Shown: piece after piece, positions 1-10,595 of the stretch
How positions within the stretch are numbered: the first letter of the stretch is position 1
How the letters are laid out: each line of letters starts with the position of its first letter
Notes under the pieces: generated by a model
Database searches by the model: none
What the model saw: only the letters and a program-made list of their open reading frames with translations
Told to the model about the DNA's origin: nothing
NCBI RefSeq assembly: GCF_027943255.1
Contig: NC_072897.1
Coordinates: 38,166,044-38,230,043 of the forward strand
Source: Anastrepha obliqua
Taxonomy: Eukaryota; Arthropoda; Insecta; Diptera; Tephritidae
Direction: 5' to 3'
Length of the DNA: 64,000 bases
Program-made: the position numbers and the translations under genes

Positions 1-640
1 TATAAGATGGAACGAGTTATTTATCCCATCCTTAAACACTCTTACCGCTTCTTGTAATGCCTCATTAGCATTACCTTGGTCACTTCTTGGCTATGACCAG
101 ACATTGATATTTTTGACGTGATTAGCGTCAGGGCTCTATTCACGTTGTCATGGAATTCACTTAAATTGTGTTTACCTTGTGTGAGTCTCTTCATCTCGTC
201 CTACAACACATATAAAGGTCGTTGGCACCTTATATTTTAGTTTTTATAATTGATAGAGCTTTTACATATATGTTAGAATTGTTATGATTACTATCCATTA
301 GTCTAGAGACATCTTCCCTCCATACGCGGTATTTGAAAATGTTGCCGTCAAATACCGGTAGTACTTTAAAAACGTCCACGTTGATATCGGTTGGATTGGT
401 ATAAGTTATGTTGATTGGTTCCAATCGTTCTGCTGCTTCAGGAATCATTGCTGGGTTAACTTGGATCTGATCTATCCGGCTCTTAATGTTGTATTTTCTC
501 CTTGGTTACTCTGAAGCATAACTTGCAAATTGGCCATCTTCTGAATCATGGCGTTTACGTCGATTTGTTCCATAACGTCAATGGTATCCAAATTTCTTCG
601 TGTATTACGTTTATTTCGTTTCTCCAAAGATTTTATCATC
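1..640 (-). pseudogene. LTR-retrotransposon gag remnant
   Basis: Read on the minus strand, this is a decayed gag (structural protein) gene of an LTR retrotransposon, probably Ty3/gypsy-type. A first block opens with ATG at 639-637 and ends in TAG at 474-472. A second, shifted by one frame, starts at 448 and contains the gag-like stretch LPVFDGNIFKYRVWRED. Between about 215 and 1 the reading continues through at least two more frame changes, with the segments DEMKRLTQGKHNLSEF and EALQEAVRVFKDG, typical of the gag capsid region. No pol is in view; the element runs off the left edge. It is inactive because of at least three frameshifts. The family call rests on motif memory; BEL or another LTR clade is possible. 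Confidence 0.6.
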
Positions 641-775
641 TGCTTCTTTCTATGAGAATTAGATCACTGTTTTTATTTTTTTAATGGAAGAAACACGAAT
701 AGCTTTTCTTTTACTTAATTTTATATTTCTTTGTTCTCTGTATTTTCACTTCTTTTCCCTACAGCCTTCTTATGT

Positions 776-866
776 ATAATATTTTAAGAATAACAAAAAA
801 TAAACATATTTTAAGAATACCAAAAATAAACATATGTATTTTAAGAATAACAAAAGATAAACATAC
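776..866. repeat. Three-copy ~30-bp tandem repeat
   Basis: The phrase TATTTTAAGAATA followed by A-rich sequence and AAACAT occurs three times in a row with small length differences (about 776-805, 806-833 and 836-866). It is a simple local tandem duplication in AT-rich DNA. Confidence 0.8.
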
Positions 867-1202
867 ACTTCTCACAAAAATTTCTTAGTGATTTTTGAAA
901 AGCTGTATCTCAGTGAAAAATGGTCGCACGGAGTTCCGACAAAAAGCCACGGATATTTTGTAATCGTCAGTTAAAGAGCGACACAAAAATTTTCGAAATT
1001 GTTTCCTTTTTTTTTTGATTGTACGGGCTTGGCAAATTTTTTCTGACTTTGCTTTTTTTTAATTCTCGCTACGATCATTTCTCTCTGAGATATCCGCATT
1101 TCACAAAAAAAGACCATTTTATCTTTGATCATTGATATCTCAGCAACTAACAAACCCACAATAAATGGGATAATGGTTTTGGGAAGTAGAATAAATTTCC
1201 TA

Positions 1203-1405
1203 TAAGATCCTAAGTCTTTAACTATCTTCTAAGTCTTTAACTGGCGATCCTACCAGGAGTATCATATACATTGATGCTCCAGTGAGCGGACAAAAAAATA
1301 GTCATCCTTGTCGGAGCAAATTAAATTCAAAAAATTAATTTTTATATATTTCCAAAATCGAGCAAGTCCTTAACTACATATCTTCCAAGTCTTTAACTAG
1401 CTTTC
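1203..1405. repeat. Dispersed AAGTCTTTAACT direct repeats
   Basis: AAGTCTTTAACT occurs at about 1210, 1229 and 1389, with a variant AAGTCCTTAACT near 1364. The four copies form two closely spaced pairs about 160 bp apart, suggesting duplication of a short segment. Function unknown. Confidence 0.65.
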
Positions 1406-1449
1406 TCAATCGCGAATTCATTCGGTTCGCTGTGATCATGAATTACGAC

Positions 1450-1615
1450 GAATCCCTTACTAGTGTGTTGAATCCCCTGCTACTGTGGTGAAAGATGATA
1501 TGAAATCCTCTACCAATGTGGTAAACACAGTAAAAAATCTGAAATCCTTTACTAGCGTAGTACATATCTGAATTCTTCCACTAGTGTGGTAAATTGAATT
1601 TGAAAATCCCTTACT
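1450..1615. repeat. Degenerate ATCCYTTACTAGTGTGGT repeats
   Basis: Five or six diverged copies of a phrase like AAATCCCTTACTAGTGTGGT recur at irregular intervals of roughly 20-40 bp between 1450 and 1615. They look like an old minisatellite or a repeated leader motif of the neighbouring retroelement. No protein reading is convincing. Confidence 0.6.
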
Positions 1616-2024
1616 ATGAATCTACAATTTAGTACTAGAAAAAAGCTCATTTAACGTTTGCGCCTTCTCATCTCATCAACATTCTCTGTTCTTATCAACT
1701 GCTGCTAAATTTACATAATTCAGTCCCTTACTGTTAACTTTTGGTGAAAAATGTATCTGTGGTGATTAGTCTTCGCGAAACGAGTACCCCTCAAAATTCC
1801 ATACGTTCAGGTCATTGAAACTTCTCTATGCATTAACCTTGTCTGCACATGTAGGAAGGCAAAGTGAAAAAAAAACAGAAGGCGCAAAAATACAAAAACA
1901 AAACAGAAAACGAAAGAAACAAAAAATGGCAAAATTTAGTGTGGGACGGTTCGCCTAATGGCCGTTTGATATCGGATATGTAAGCGATATTACATACATA
2001 TATGTATATACGTGCGCTCAGACT

Positions 2025-2889
2025 ATGTACTCGTATCTATGTAAAACAAAGGTCATAGATATGCTTGTTAACGTTGGCCTCGGTGTTATCATGTTTAGTT
2101 TTATACTGTTACTCATATCAATTGTTCGCGTCCTTATACATACAGATATAAAGCCACCATATGTAAATATGTACTTTTATACCGCTTCAGCCGCTGGGGT
2201 TGTTGTTGGTAAACAATATCATCGACAAACTGCAGGATGCTAGCGTTATTATATGGTGTTTTAACAGACAGGACTCAGTAAATGTTCTTTATCCGTCATC
2301 ATTAAGTTGGCGGCGTAGGCTCAATTGGCTTTATCCTGGCTAATACTGAACTGACTCTGAACACAATTCTACATAAGAGTTTGCGTCAATCCTAGAATGA
2401 CCTCACTGTTTACATAGATATCTAACCATCTGATCAAATAAGTAACTACGCATACGAGTAAAGATAACGGCTCTGAGTGGGGACCCAATACAATAAAATA
2501 GAAATCAATAAAAAACTAAATGAAACTAAACAAAAGAAAGTGAAAAAGAAGATAAGGAAATACAAAGTAAGTCTACCTTAGAGATAGACCCTTTCAAGAA
2601 GAGCTCAAGGCTTGCTTATTCCCCTGCGAAAAGGCCTACGGGGCATAAAGCATATAGACCCGCCTGGCAACCCATCTGGGGAAACAAATAACTGTGTTAC
2701 GCAAATTCCTTTTAAAAAACTTGGGGAGGAAATTAAGTCATTAATAAATATGTTAGTGGAACGAAGGAAGGCGTCGAACGATCCATCAGCCAATTAGGGA
2801 TACTATATACTTAGTTCTGCCATAAGTTCTCTTATAATTTAAGTCCGTTACAGATATGAAATTATAACACTTTTCTAATAAAGTTAGTT
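2025..2889. other. Unassigned region with a small open frame
   Basis: Mostly AT-rich and unrecognised. A plus-strand open frame at 2612-2797 (61 codons) contains IPFKKLGEEIKSLINMLVERR, which looks like real coding sequence, perhaps the start of a retroelement gag or ORF1. I cannot name the family, and the frame ends in TAG. The hydrophobic open frame at 2025-2243 shows no family feature and is probably chance. Confidence 0.3.
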
Positions 2890-4020
2890 TTATTTTATAA
2901 CGTAAATATTGAACTTTTTTTTAAATTTGATTTCATTCGAAATGATAACCATTTGCTTGATTGACGTCGCTGCTCGAACCAAAGGTTTTTTGAGACTCTC
3001 CAAATTTCTTTGAAGTCCTCGACAAGCAATATTCCTCAATTCTGACCACAAACTGTAGCCCAATGGATTCAGATCAGGACTACCAGACAACCAATCATCT
3101 GCGGTGATGAACTCAGGAATTTTGTTTTGTAGCCACTGCTGGGGGGTTTCGGCCTTATGGGCTGGAGCGGAATTTTCCTAGAAGATCCAACGCTCTCCAT
3201 TGAAGAGAGTACTGCTCAACTGCTTCACCACGCTTTCTAAGACATCCTCCTTGCACAATTTTGCCCCGATCTTATCCTTTTTTCCGCGAAAATGAAGAGA
3301 TGTAACACCTTTACAAGTCACTCCTCACCAAATCATTACCGAGGCCGGATGGTGGCCCTGCTGAATACTTTTAAAAACAGTTTTAGCGTCTGTAGAAGTT
3401 TTAGATTTTGTAATTTTATTCATTAAAAACTTCTTCAACAGTGAAAGCTTTCTCATCTATGCGTGCCACAGAAGAAGCTGCTTTCATCTGTCGACTCTAA
3501 TTGTCTTCAAGCCCATTGCCAAAAGATGACCAGATGAGCGACGGAAGGATTTCATGTGGAGATCATCTCTAATTAGTCTTGACATGGATCTGGTGGATAC
3601 ATTCATTTCCCTGGATATGATTTTCTGCTTTCTAAAGGGATTCCTGCGAATTCTTTCTCGAACAGCTTATATGGCTGTACTGGTTCGAATCACACGAGGA
3701 CGACCACTACTTTTTCTGTCTGTCATTTCAGACGTTTGGGAAAAACGATTAAGCAAACAATCGCGAAATATAAACTTTTTTTAGCAATTCGTAAATATCA
3801 CTTGCACTTTTACCATACTTATGTAATGCAAACACTACAGTGCGATTTTGCTTAGCTCCCCTCTCCATTATTAACAAGCGAAATTTGCCCCGAAACTGAG
3901 TAATGGGTAGACAATGCATACGAACAAAAGCAAAAATAACGGAACTTTTTTCTGCGAATTTGTTCTCGATGTAACTTCTGCTCAAATATGAACGAGACGG
4001 TATCAATAAAACGGTCCGCG
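2890..4020 (-). pseudogene. Tc1/mariner-type transposase pseudogene
   Basis: The minus strand reads as a mariner-superfamily transposase (cut-and-paste DNA transposase with a DDD/E catalytic domain) broken into many frames. The amino-terminal helix-turn-helix part is at about 3880-3750 (KYGKSASDIYELLKKV). The carboxy-terminal signature SPDLNPLGYSLWSELR, followed by LESLKKPLV, is at about 3090-2985; it corresponds to the family's SPDLNPLDY...W motif. The length of about 1.1 kb fits a full-size element. Many stops and frame changes lie between, so it is dead. Similarity suggests the rosa/maT side of the superfamily, but the catalytic spacing cannot be measured in this broken reading. I did not find convincing terminal inverted repeats. 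Confidence 0.75.
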
Positions 4021-4370
4021 GATGACATATGGCAAAAATAAATTTTTTGTTTTTTGGTAGGACTGTTATAAGCTTACATGGCAAATTTCAGCGTGATATG
4101 TCACATAGTTTGTTTTCTGTGCTACTGTAAACAAGTCAAGCTCGAGTGTTGTTCTTGCCAAGAACAGGACAAAACTCCTAGTAAAAGGACTAAGAGAAGC
4201 TTGCGATGCCTCCATGCCCAAACGAGTATTATGCCAACACATATGGTATATCCGTGCTGATGGAACGAAAACACCACATCATTAGGATGTGAATGCCTCC
4301 GCGCTAGATGTAAAATACATTCGCTAAAAAAGCCACTATAATAAGCAAGCAAGAAAGTTTCAAGAACCGG
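4021..4370. other. Probable 5' end of the mariner remnant plus unassigned DNA
   Basis: This interval lies just upstream of the minus-strand mariner start and may contain its 5' untranslated part and terminal repeat, but no matching repeat was found near 2800-2890. The overlapping open frames on both strands (4078-4260 and 4122-4352) are cysteine-rich on one strand and hydrophobic on the other, and neither resembles a known family. Confidence 0.35.
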
Positions 4371-4770
4371 GTGGTATTATCAAAAGCGCAAATCGTACAC
4401 ACACCCCAAATTATTTGCCCAGTAAGATTGCGCAAAATTGTTATTACTTTCTTCCTTCAAATATCTGAAAACATTTTGCCATTTTGCATACAACACGAAG
4501 AAAGTGTCATCCTTCGCGTCACCGAACAACAACTCCAAGCGGCGCGTAATAAAATGAATTTTAAGAAAGCTCCAGGTTCAGATGGTATACCAAATAGAAC
4601 CCTGAAATTAACGATTTCCAAACGTTCAGACATATTTCTAGCAGCATTTAAAACCTGCCTTAACAAATGCACTTTTCCAAAGAGGTGGAAGAACTAAACA
4701 CTTGTGCTTTTACCCAAGGGCATGAAAATAGCTAGGCAAACCAGAGGGTTACTGGCCGACATCCTTACTA
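4371..4770 (+). pseudogene. R1/LOA-type LINE reverse-transcriptase fragment
   Basis: The plus-strand frame carries the finger subdomain of a non-LTR retrotransposon RT: FKKAPGSDGIPNRTLKL at about 4558-4608 and CTFPKRWKN just before a stop at 4695, followed by VLLPKG. This matches the usual order KAPGxDGIPN, FPKRWK, LVLLPKG at the start of RT. Everything downstream is missing: the sequence meets the 3' tail of LINE-A at about 4771. Upstream reading to 4371 is open but not clearly family sequence. It is a short dead fragment. Confidence 0.7.
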
Positions 4771-6440
4771 GGTTGGTTGGTTGGTTTAAGTGGTGATTCT
4801 TCCAGAATCCAACCAGCGCTTCCGCACCATTTTGTTGCCACATCCTCGTTACCAACTTATTTACCAGTTATTTACAGCATGACTATATCCAGTCTGTGCG
4901 GTTCAGGAACTTTATCAGGTTGTTGACATCTACGTCAGACAGCTATTCCAGACTCTTGAACAAGGTTAACATTCTGTCCTTCCATAGGGCAGGACATTCG
5001 CAGAGGAAATGGAAGATTGTTTCCTTTTTCTCCGGTTGTTTACAACTGTGACAGTATGTGTTGTGAGGGATGCCCATTTTGGCTGCTTGCTCTCCCACAG
5101 ACCCAAAGCCATTTATGACTGCCGTTAGTCTCCAGGCGTCCCGTCGTTTCATGTTTATCAATCTTGACGATTGCTTAAGGTTGTAGCTGGGCCATAACGT
5201 TCTGCAAAATTTGCATTTCGTCTGGTCTCTCCATCTACAATCTGCGATTCGGAGGTATTTTAGGGAAATTGCACTCTTGACTGCACCTAGGGGTGCGAAT
5301 CCCGATTCTGCAAGAGCGTAATTAATGGCAGATTCCCTTCTTGCCAGTGCATCCGCTTTCTCATTACCTTCGATGCTCCTATGTCCCGCGACCTAGATTA
5401 AGGTAACTTTATGGTTTTCGCTCAAGGTGGTAAGGCTAGTCCTGCTTTGTTCCACCACTTTAGAGGTTGTTGTAGCTGAACCCAGTGCCTGGATTGCAAC
5501 TTGGCTATCCGAGAGAATAGCGATATTACCCTTAAAAGAGAAATCTGCGATTACTAGCATACAAGCTTCCCCAATTGCTAGTACTTCAGCCTGAAAGACA
5601 CTGCAAGCATTAGGGAGATGCACAGATCTTTCAAATTTAAGTCTATGAGAATATTTACCAGCTCCAACACGACAATACATTTTACTGCCATCTGAATAGA
5701 CTGTATTGTCAAATTTGTTTAGTGAGAATCCCTTATTCCATTCTTTCTGCGATGGAAAGAGAGTGACAAATTTTATACTGAATGTTACCGTTGGGTCGAT
5801 GTAGTCAGTCCTCTTCGAGGTATACTGGGTTTGTCGCAGTAATAGACTGGCATAGCCATGAGCTTTTTCCTTCCAGCTACCCGCTTCGTTTGTCCTAAAT
5901 GTATTCATTGTTGCCATCTTCTTGATATATAGATCTACCGGAATAACGTGTGTCAGAGCGTTCCGGGCCTCCCTAGGACATGGTCTGAGTGCACCGACTG
6001 TTATTGCACAGGCTGATCTTTGTATTCTGCTAAGTATATTTATGTTGTATTCCCTCTCTAGAGCTTTCCACCAAACTACCGAGCCATACGACAAAATTGA
6101 TCGCATAACCGCTTTATACAACCACAATGTATATTTGGGTTCAAGAACCCATCTTCTTCCTAGCATACGTTTACAGGCATATAAAGCGATTTCTGCTTTC
6201 TTTACCCGTTCTTCAATGTTTAATATTCAGCTGAGGTTGGAGTCCAGAATTACCCCTAAGTACTTCGCACTGGTTGAAAATAAGAGGGTTTGCCCGTTAA
6301 TATTTGGTACGGTGAAAATTGGTACCTTATATCTGGTCGTAAATAGCCTGAGTTCTGTTTTACGCGCGTTTAAATTAAGGCCACAGCCAGTAGCCCAAGA
6401 GTTAAGCTCGCCTAGCGCCCTTTGAATGATCCCACTGATC
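4771..6440 (-). pseudogene. LINE-A 3' part: RT thumb, RNase H, 3' tail (left array end)
   Basis: This is the 3' portion of a non-LTR retrotransposon that encodes RNase H, of R1/LOA/I-like type. Read on the minus strand it gives the RT palm-thumb part (ALGELNSWATGCGLNLN, AKYLGVILDSNLS; about 6410-6235), the thumb region from 6166 (YGSVVWW), an RNase H domain (YSDGSK, FQAEVLAIGEA, ILSDSQ and GNEKADALA, supplying the expected D, E, D, D residues), a zinc-knuckle-like CHSCKQPEKKETIFHFLCEC at about 5075-5010, and a 3' end with CCAA repeats at about 4771-4790. Lesions include a Trp-to-stop change near 5396 and frameshifts between 6235 and 6166. Only this copy has the complete RNase H and 3' end; the array begins inside it at 5616. 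The upstream RT palm with YADD is missing at the junction with PB1. Confidence 0.8.
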
Positions 6441-8134
6441 GTATAACGATGAAGAAATGGGAACATCTTTTACAGAAGAAGTCGACAATTTGGGATCTGA
6501 AGGTGCTTTTTACGGAAAAAATCGTTTTAAATGGTCGGCACAAGAACCCCAGCGTTTTAGTAGGACTCCCTTGCATAATATCATAAGATTACCAACTTCA
6601 GTGGGTGCTTCACATAGCTAAGATGAGCCCGAAATTGTTTTCCAATATTGGTCTCGGATTTTTGATGAAGATATCGAGAATGAATGATGAATGAAGATAC
6701 GAATGCAATTGAAGCGAAACCTTTGGATAAAATTGAATTGAGGGCATATTTAGGTCTTTTACTTTATTCTGCTGTTTTTAAATCTAATAGAGAATCCACA
6801 GAACTTATTTTTGCAACTGATGGAACAGACAGAGACATATCCAGGGCTTCTATGTCTAGGCTTCGATTTCTCACCATACTTTCGTGCTTAGGCTTTGATA
6901 ATTCTTCTAATCGAAAAGAAAGGCTGTCAAACGACCCTTTTCAATAAATTTATTGAGAATTGTAAAAAGAATTACTCCATTGGCACTCACGCTTGTATTG
7001 ACGAAATGTTAGTGCCATTTCGAGGCAGATGTAAGTTTAAAGTTTATACCACAGAAACCCGCAAAATATGGTATCAAAATAATGGCTTTAGCAGATGCTC
7101 GCACACACTATCTTTCAAATGCCTACATTTATTATGGAAAAAACTCAGATGGTATAAACCTTACAAATTCCGAAAAAAACTTGCAGTGCCTACTCAATCG
7201 GTATTAAGATTATGCAATTCTATAGAAGGAAGTAACAGAAATATAACTGCAGACAATTGGTTCTCATCAATTCAATTAGTAAACATATTAAAAGAACGAA
7301 AATTTACTTATTTGGGTACTCTAAGAAAAAATAAAAAAGAAATTCCTGCAGAATTTTTACCAAACAAAAGTAGACCAGTCGAAAGTTCTATGTATGGGTT
7401 TACAAAAGATATTACACTTTTATCTTGATCCAATAACAAATAAGCCAGAAATGATTGCCGATTACAACAACACGAAAGGTGGAGTCGATGAGCTCGATAA
7501 GAAGTGTTCTATTTACTCGAGTAGTCGTCGTACACGACGTTGGCCTTTAGCTGTATTTTACAGGCTGGTAGATATAAGTGCCGTTAATGCATATATTTTG
7601 AATCAATCTTCTCGTAATTTCCGTGAAATTTCTAGAGACAATTTTTTAAAAGATCTTGCTAGAAACTTGATTGTTCCACATTTACAAAGACGAGAACACA
7701 ACAAAAGGATAACTCGCTCTTTACGGGATATTATTCATACGATATTGGGTTCTGATTCTCTTCCAGAGCCTGTAATTACATTAAAGGAAAAACCTAAGTC
7801 GAGCAAACTATGTTACATTTGTCCTAATAAATTAAAAAGAAAAACAACACACACGTGCCTAGAATGTAAGAACCAATGTGTATGGGTTGTAGCAAACGCT
7901 TGTGTATTAACTGTACTAATACTGAATATGACGAGTGACATAACATACTGAACAACAAAAACTGTTGTATTTTTCTTTTAAATTACAGTAGCTGAAATTA
8001 ATTTAGACCGGCATATATAGTTATTTAGCGATTTTAATATAAAAATTTATATTTTATTAAAATAAATAAAATGGTGTAAAATTTACTACCACCTCTACAT
8101 ATACGTTGAAAAATTTCACCTCATCAGTTCAAGG
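6441..8134 (+). pseudogene. PB1 (unit 1): piggyBac-like transposase pseudogene
   Basis: A piggyBac-type cut-and-paste transposase with the DDE_Tnp_1_7 fold. The amino-terminal part starts at ATG 6457 (MGTSFTEEVDNLG). The first catalytic Asp lies in CIDEMLVPFRGR (about 7000), the second in ITADNWFSS (about 7254), the third in KGGVDELDK (about 7485). A C-terminal cysteine-rich domain starts CYICPNKLK (about 7813) and is frameshifted after ECKNQC. Lesions in this copy: a CAA-to-TAA stop at 6619-6621, loss of the segment after DIEN, a frameshift at about 6935, and loss of about 38 codons before the third Asp (near 7388-7428). The 3' end abuts TTAA at 8135-8138, the expected piggyBac target. The 5' terminal repeat is missing, and the element joins LINE-A directly at about 6440. 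Confidence 0.85.
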
Positions 8135-8935
8135 TTAACGCCCGTTGGATAGCATCAGTGCTAACGTTATTAAATGCGCCTTCTATGTCAAGAAAAGCTG
8201 CTATTTTGTACTATTTGCTTGCTAGGGACCCCTCGATTGTTCGGATTACCTCGTGAAGTACTGTCTCCGTCGATTTGACTTTGAGGTAAGTATGTTGTAC
8301 AACTGATATACATACTAGAGCTCTCCAGCGAGTTTCTAATGTGTATGTCTAAAAGCTGTTCAAATGTTTTTAAAAGGAAGGACGACAGACTAATTGGCCT
8401 TAAGTCCTTGGCTGATTCATGTCCCCTTCTGCCTACCTTTGGTATGGAGACGACTCTAACAGGTTTCCAGCTATTTGGAATATAACCTAGGTTTAGACAC
8501 GCTTTGAAAATTTCCATTAGCCATGGTAGGATATTATCAAGAGTTTCCTTTAACATCTTGGGAAAAATCCAGTCAGTGCCTGGAGATTTGAAAGGTGAAA
8601 ATGATTTGATGGCCCATGTAATGTTCTCTTTTATGACGAATTGTCCCAACATCGCTATCGTGAGTGCTACATCCCGGAAAATGAGTATTTAAGAGAGGTT
8701 CTACAGACTCTTCTGCCGTAGAAGTCCAAGTGCCATCTGGTCTCTTGACCCAAGAAGCCATTGAACCTATCTGTGGCTTCCGTACAATTTCGTATGACGC
8801 TTCATTCGTTATTGCACCTCTAATTCCCGTAGACATTTTGGCGGAAAAAATGCAGAGATATTGCAGTATTAGAAAGGCGTAGTTCAATCGCCCATTGGCA
8901 ATTCCGGTGGAACAGATCACCGAATGCTACATGGA
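8135..8935 (-). pseudogene. LINE-A 5' part (unit 1): linker and RT fingers/palm
   Basis: The minus strand continues LINE-A on the other side of PB1. It reads from the endonuclease-RT linker (IANGRLN, VRKPQIGSMASWVKRPDG, LLNTHFPGC; about 8890-8680), through a frameshift near 8675, into the RT fingers (SFSPFKSPGTDWIFPKMLK, LGYIPNSWKPVRVVSIPKVG, LRPISLSSFLLKTFEQLLD; about 8610-8345), and then palm sequence ending GAFNNVSTDAIQRALT at 8138. Frameshifts lie near 8300 and 8220. The block after ALT, including the YADD box, is missing; LINE-A resumes at 6440. The 5' end is cut at about 8935, where an opposite-strand R1-like 3' end starts. Confidence 0.8.
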
Positions 8936-9457
8936 TGCATGGGCTAATACCCATTCTTGCGGCGTGGTTAGAAAGGAACAATGGAAAAACCAACTTCAAC
9001 TAACCCTATTCCTTTCAGGGTACGGGTATTTGGAAAATATCCCAATAGATTCGGCCATGACAGTTCCTCAAACTGCCCAATCTGCATGAAAAGGGAAAAG
9101 GATATTGATCACACCTTGTTTCAATGCCGACGATATGCTTTCCAAATCTGTGGCATATTAAATGGAGAAATATTATAGATTTTATGTTGAAAGGGTGATA
9201 ACTCATGCAAAACATATTCACAATGATTTAAGGCGTTCGGAACTTTGTAGACGTAATAACTTGCAGCCTACGAGCTAACCAACCCCGTGAGGTAATACTC
9301 GTACCTTTTTGGCTGCTCCGTGCAGGGAGTGGTAGATTGTGGAGAGGTGTTTAGTACGAAGGTGTAGGTGTGAGGCTACAAGCCGTGCATAATGCTATGC
9401 CGGTATAGCAGTACTCGTGAGAATTTCCTATTCACAGGCGTCATCCCGAAAAAAAAA
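8936..9457 (+). pseudogene. R1-like LINE 3' end (unit 1)
   Basis: The plus strand holds the carboxy terminus and 3' untranslated part of an R1-like non-LTR retrotransposon. The frame from 8981 reads FGKYPNRFGHDSSSNCPIC and then HTLFQC, the CCHC motif (C-X2-C...H-X4-C) that follows RT in this clade. After the stop near 9178 comes about 270 bp of untranslated sequence ending in a run of nine A at 9449-9457, taken as the poly(A) end. It is 5' truncated and faces LINE-A head-on. Clade assignment is from memory of the C-terminal motif. Confidence 0.7.
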
Positions 9458-9612
9458 TACAAGCGCTTGCTAGCAGCGTATTTGACAACGCCAACGTCTT
9501 AATTGGTCATTGTTCTTTCCTTATGTATTCTTTTTGCATTTTCCCTTTTTGATTGCAGCAATAACAACGAAATCGCTTTTTATTGTTATGCTTTGCTTTT
9601 GAATTTACTTAC

Positions 9613-9968
9613 ATTAACCACTTTAATAGATGCCATTACCAATTCATTAACGTAATCTTCTATAGAAGCAAATTGATTCAATTTAGTCTGAACTAGTTTG
9701 CTCAGCAGCTCAACTTTACCGGCAAAGCCGCTATCCTCATACGCCGACATCAGTGAATTCCAAGCCTCTTTTGCGCGGTAGCATTTGTTGTGTGCGGGAA
9801 ATTGCTTAGTACGACCATTAGCGTAATCTGCGCCAGCATCCCTACATCGGTATCTTTTTGCCTAACGTGTTGTACGCCAGCTTTTGTCGCCTTCCAACAG
9901 TTTTTGAGCACCAGGTAAGATTTCGCGTGCCCGTTCTACACGTCGAAATAGTTTCTGACACATAGCCG
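9613..9968 (-). pseudogene. Copia-type gag fragment (unit 1)
   Basis: The minus strand encodes a fragment of a Ty1/copia-like gag (UBN2-type capsid domain): AKEAWNSLMSAYEDSG, KVELLSKLVQTKLNQF and IEDYVNELV are at about 9765-9630, the usual order in this family. The upstream part from MCQKLFRRVERAREILPGA (9968) is in a different frame with a TAG stop near 9870, so at least one frameshift separates them. No pol is attached. Confidence 0.7.
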
Positions 9969-10595
9969 CTCAAAAGGAAAAATTAATGTACCAATTTCCA
10001 CTTTCAAAAAGATATAAAATCCCATCATCTTATGAGTAGAGAATAATACGCGTAGTGTAGCAAGAAAATAGCAACTAACTTTGTTGCCAGATTGTTATTA
10101 TATAACAACAGAAGTTAATGAGATCAAATTTTCAACTATTGGATATATGAACTTCTACGGATTTTTTGTTTAATTTTCCTTTTTTTAAAAATTACAGAAA
10201 ACGATGCGAATAATAATTAAAAACAAAAGCGATATTTTCAACGAAGTCGATTCTCTCGATTGTTTGCACATATCGGACTCGCTTATCATTGCCTCAATAA
10301 AACCTTCAAAATAATCGCCAGCAAAACTACTAAACAATGCACTTCCAAACTAATGCACAATGGTGCTACTTCAATAAAAATTATCCTTTCGTTAATTAAC
10401 ACACTTAAATTATTGCACAATAGTGCAAACTCTACATTCATTATTTTAAGTGCGAAATACACTGGTCAAATCTACCTTTTTCATATCCCCATATACCATA
10501 CAAACATGACTCCTTCAGACACAAAATTTTAGTTTACATTCGGTAAGTAATGCGTATAAAAATATAAATATATAATTGGTATGTCACTTCTCTTA
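9969..10595. other. AT-rich stretch (unit 1), possible copia leader or LTR; empty PB2 site
   Basis: About 630 bp upstream of the minus-strand gag fragment. TGTTG and CAACA motifs bracket a short palindromic stretch at about 10082-10109, and copia LTRs typically start TGTTG and end CAACA, so this may be LTR remnant. The 90-codon open frame at 10260-10532 has no family resemblance. The TTAA at 10405-10408 is the empty form of the PB2 insertion site. Confidence 0.4.

Larger units (their letters stand above)
641..2024. other. AT-rich stretch without recognisable gene
   Basis: No supportable coding region was seen. The short open frame at 971-1159 (minus) is lysine-rich low-complexity sequence. 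The stretch lies upstream of the minus-strand gag remnant, so leader or LTR sequence of that element could be hidden here, but I could not identify LTR ends or a primer-binding site. It contains the short repeats listed separately. Confidence 0.5.

Noticed and set aside
2025..2243. 72-codon hydrophobic open frame, possible membrane protein
   Set aside because: Single chance-length frame in AT-rich DNA without family motifs or supporting context.
10260..10532. 90-codon open frame conserved in units 1-3
   Set aside because: No family features, low-complexity composition, and broken by PB2 in units 4 and 5. Near-identical units make conservation meaningless as coding evidence.
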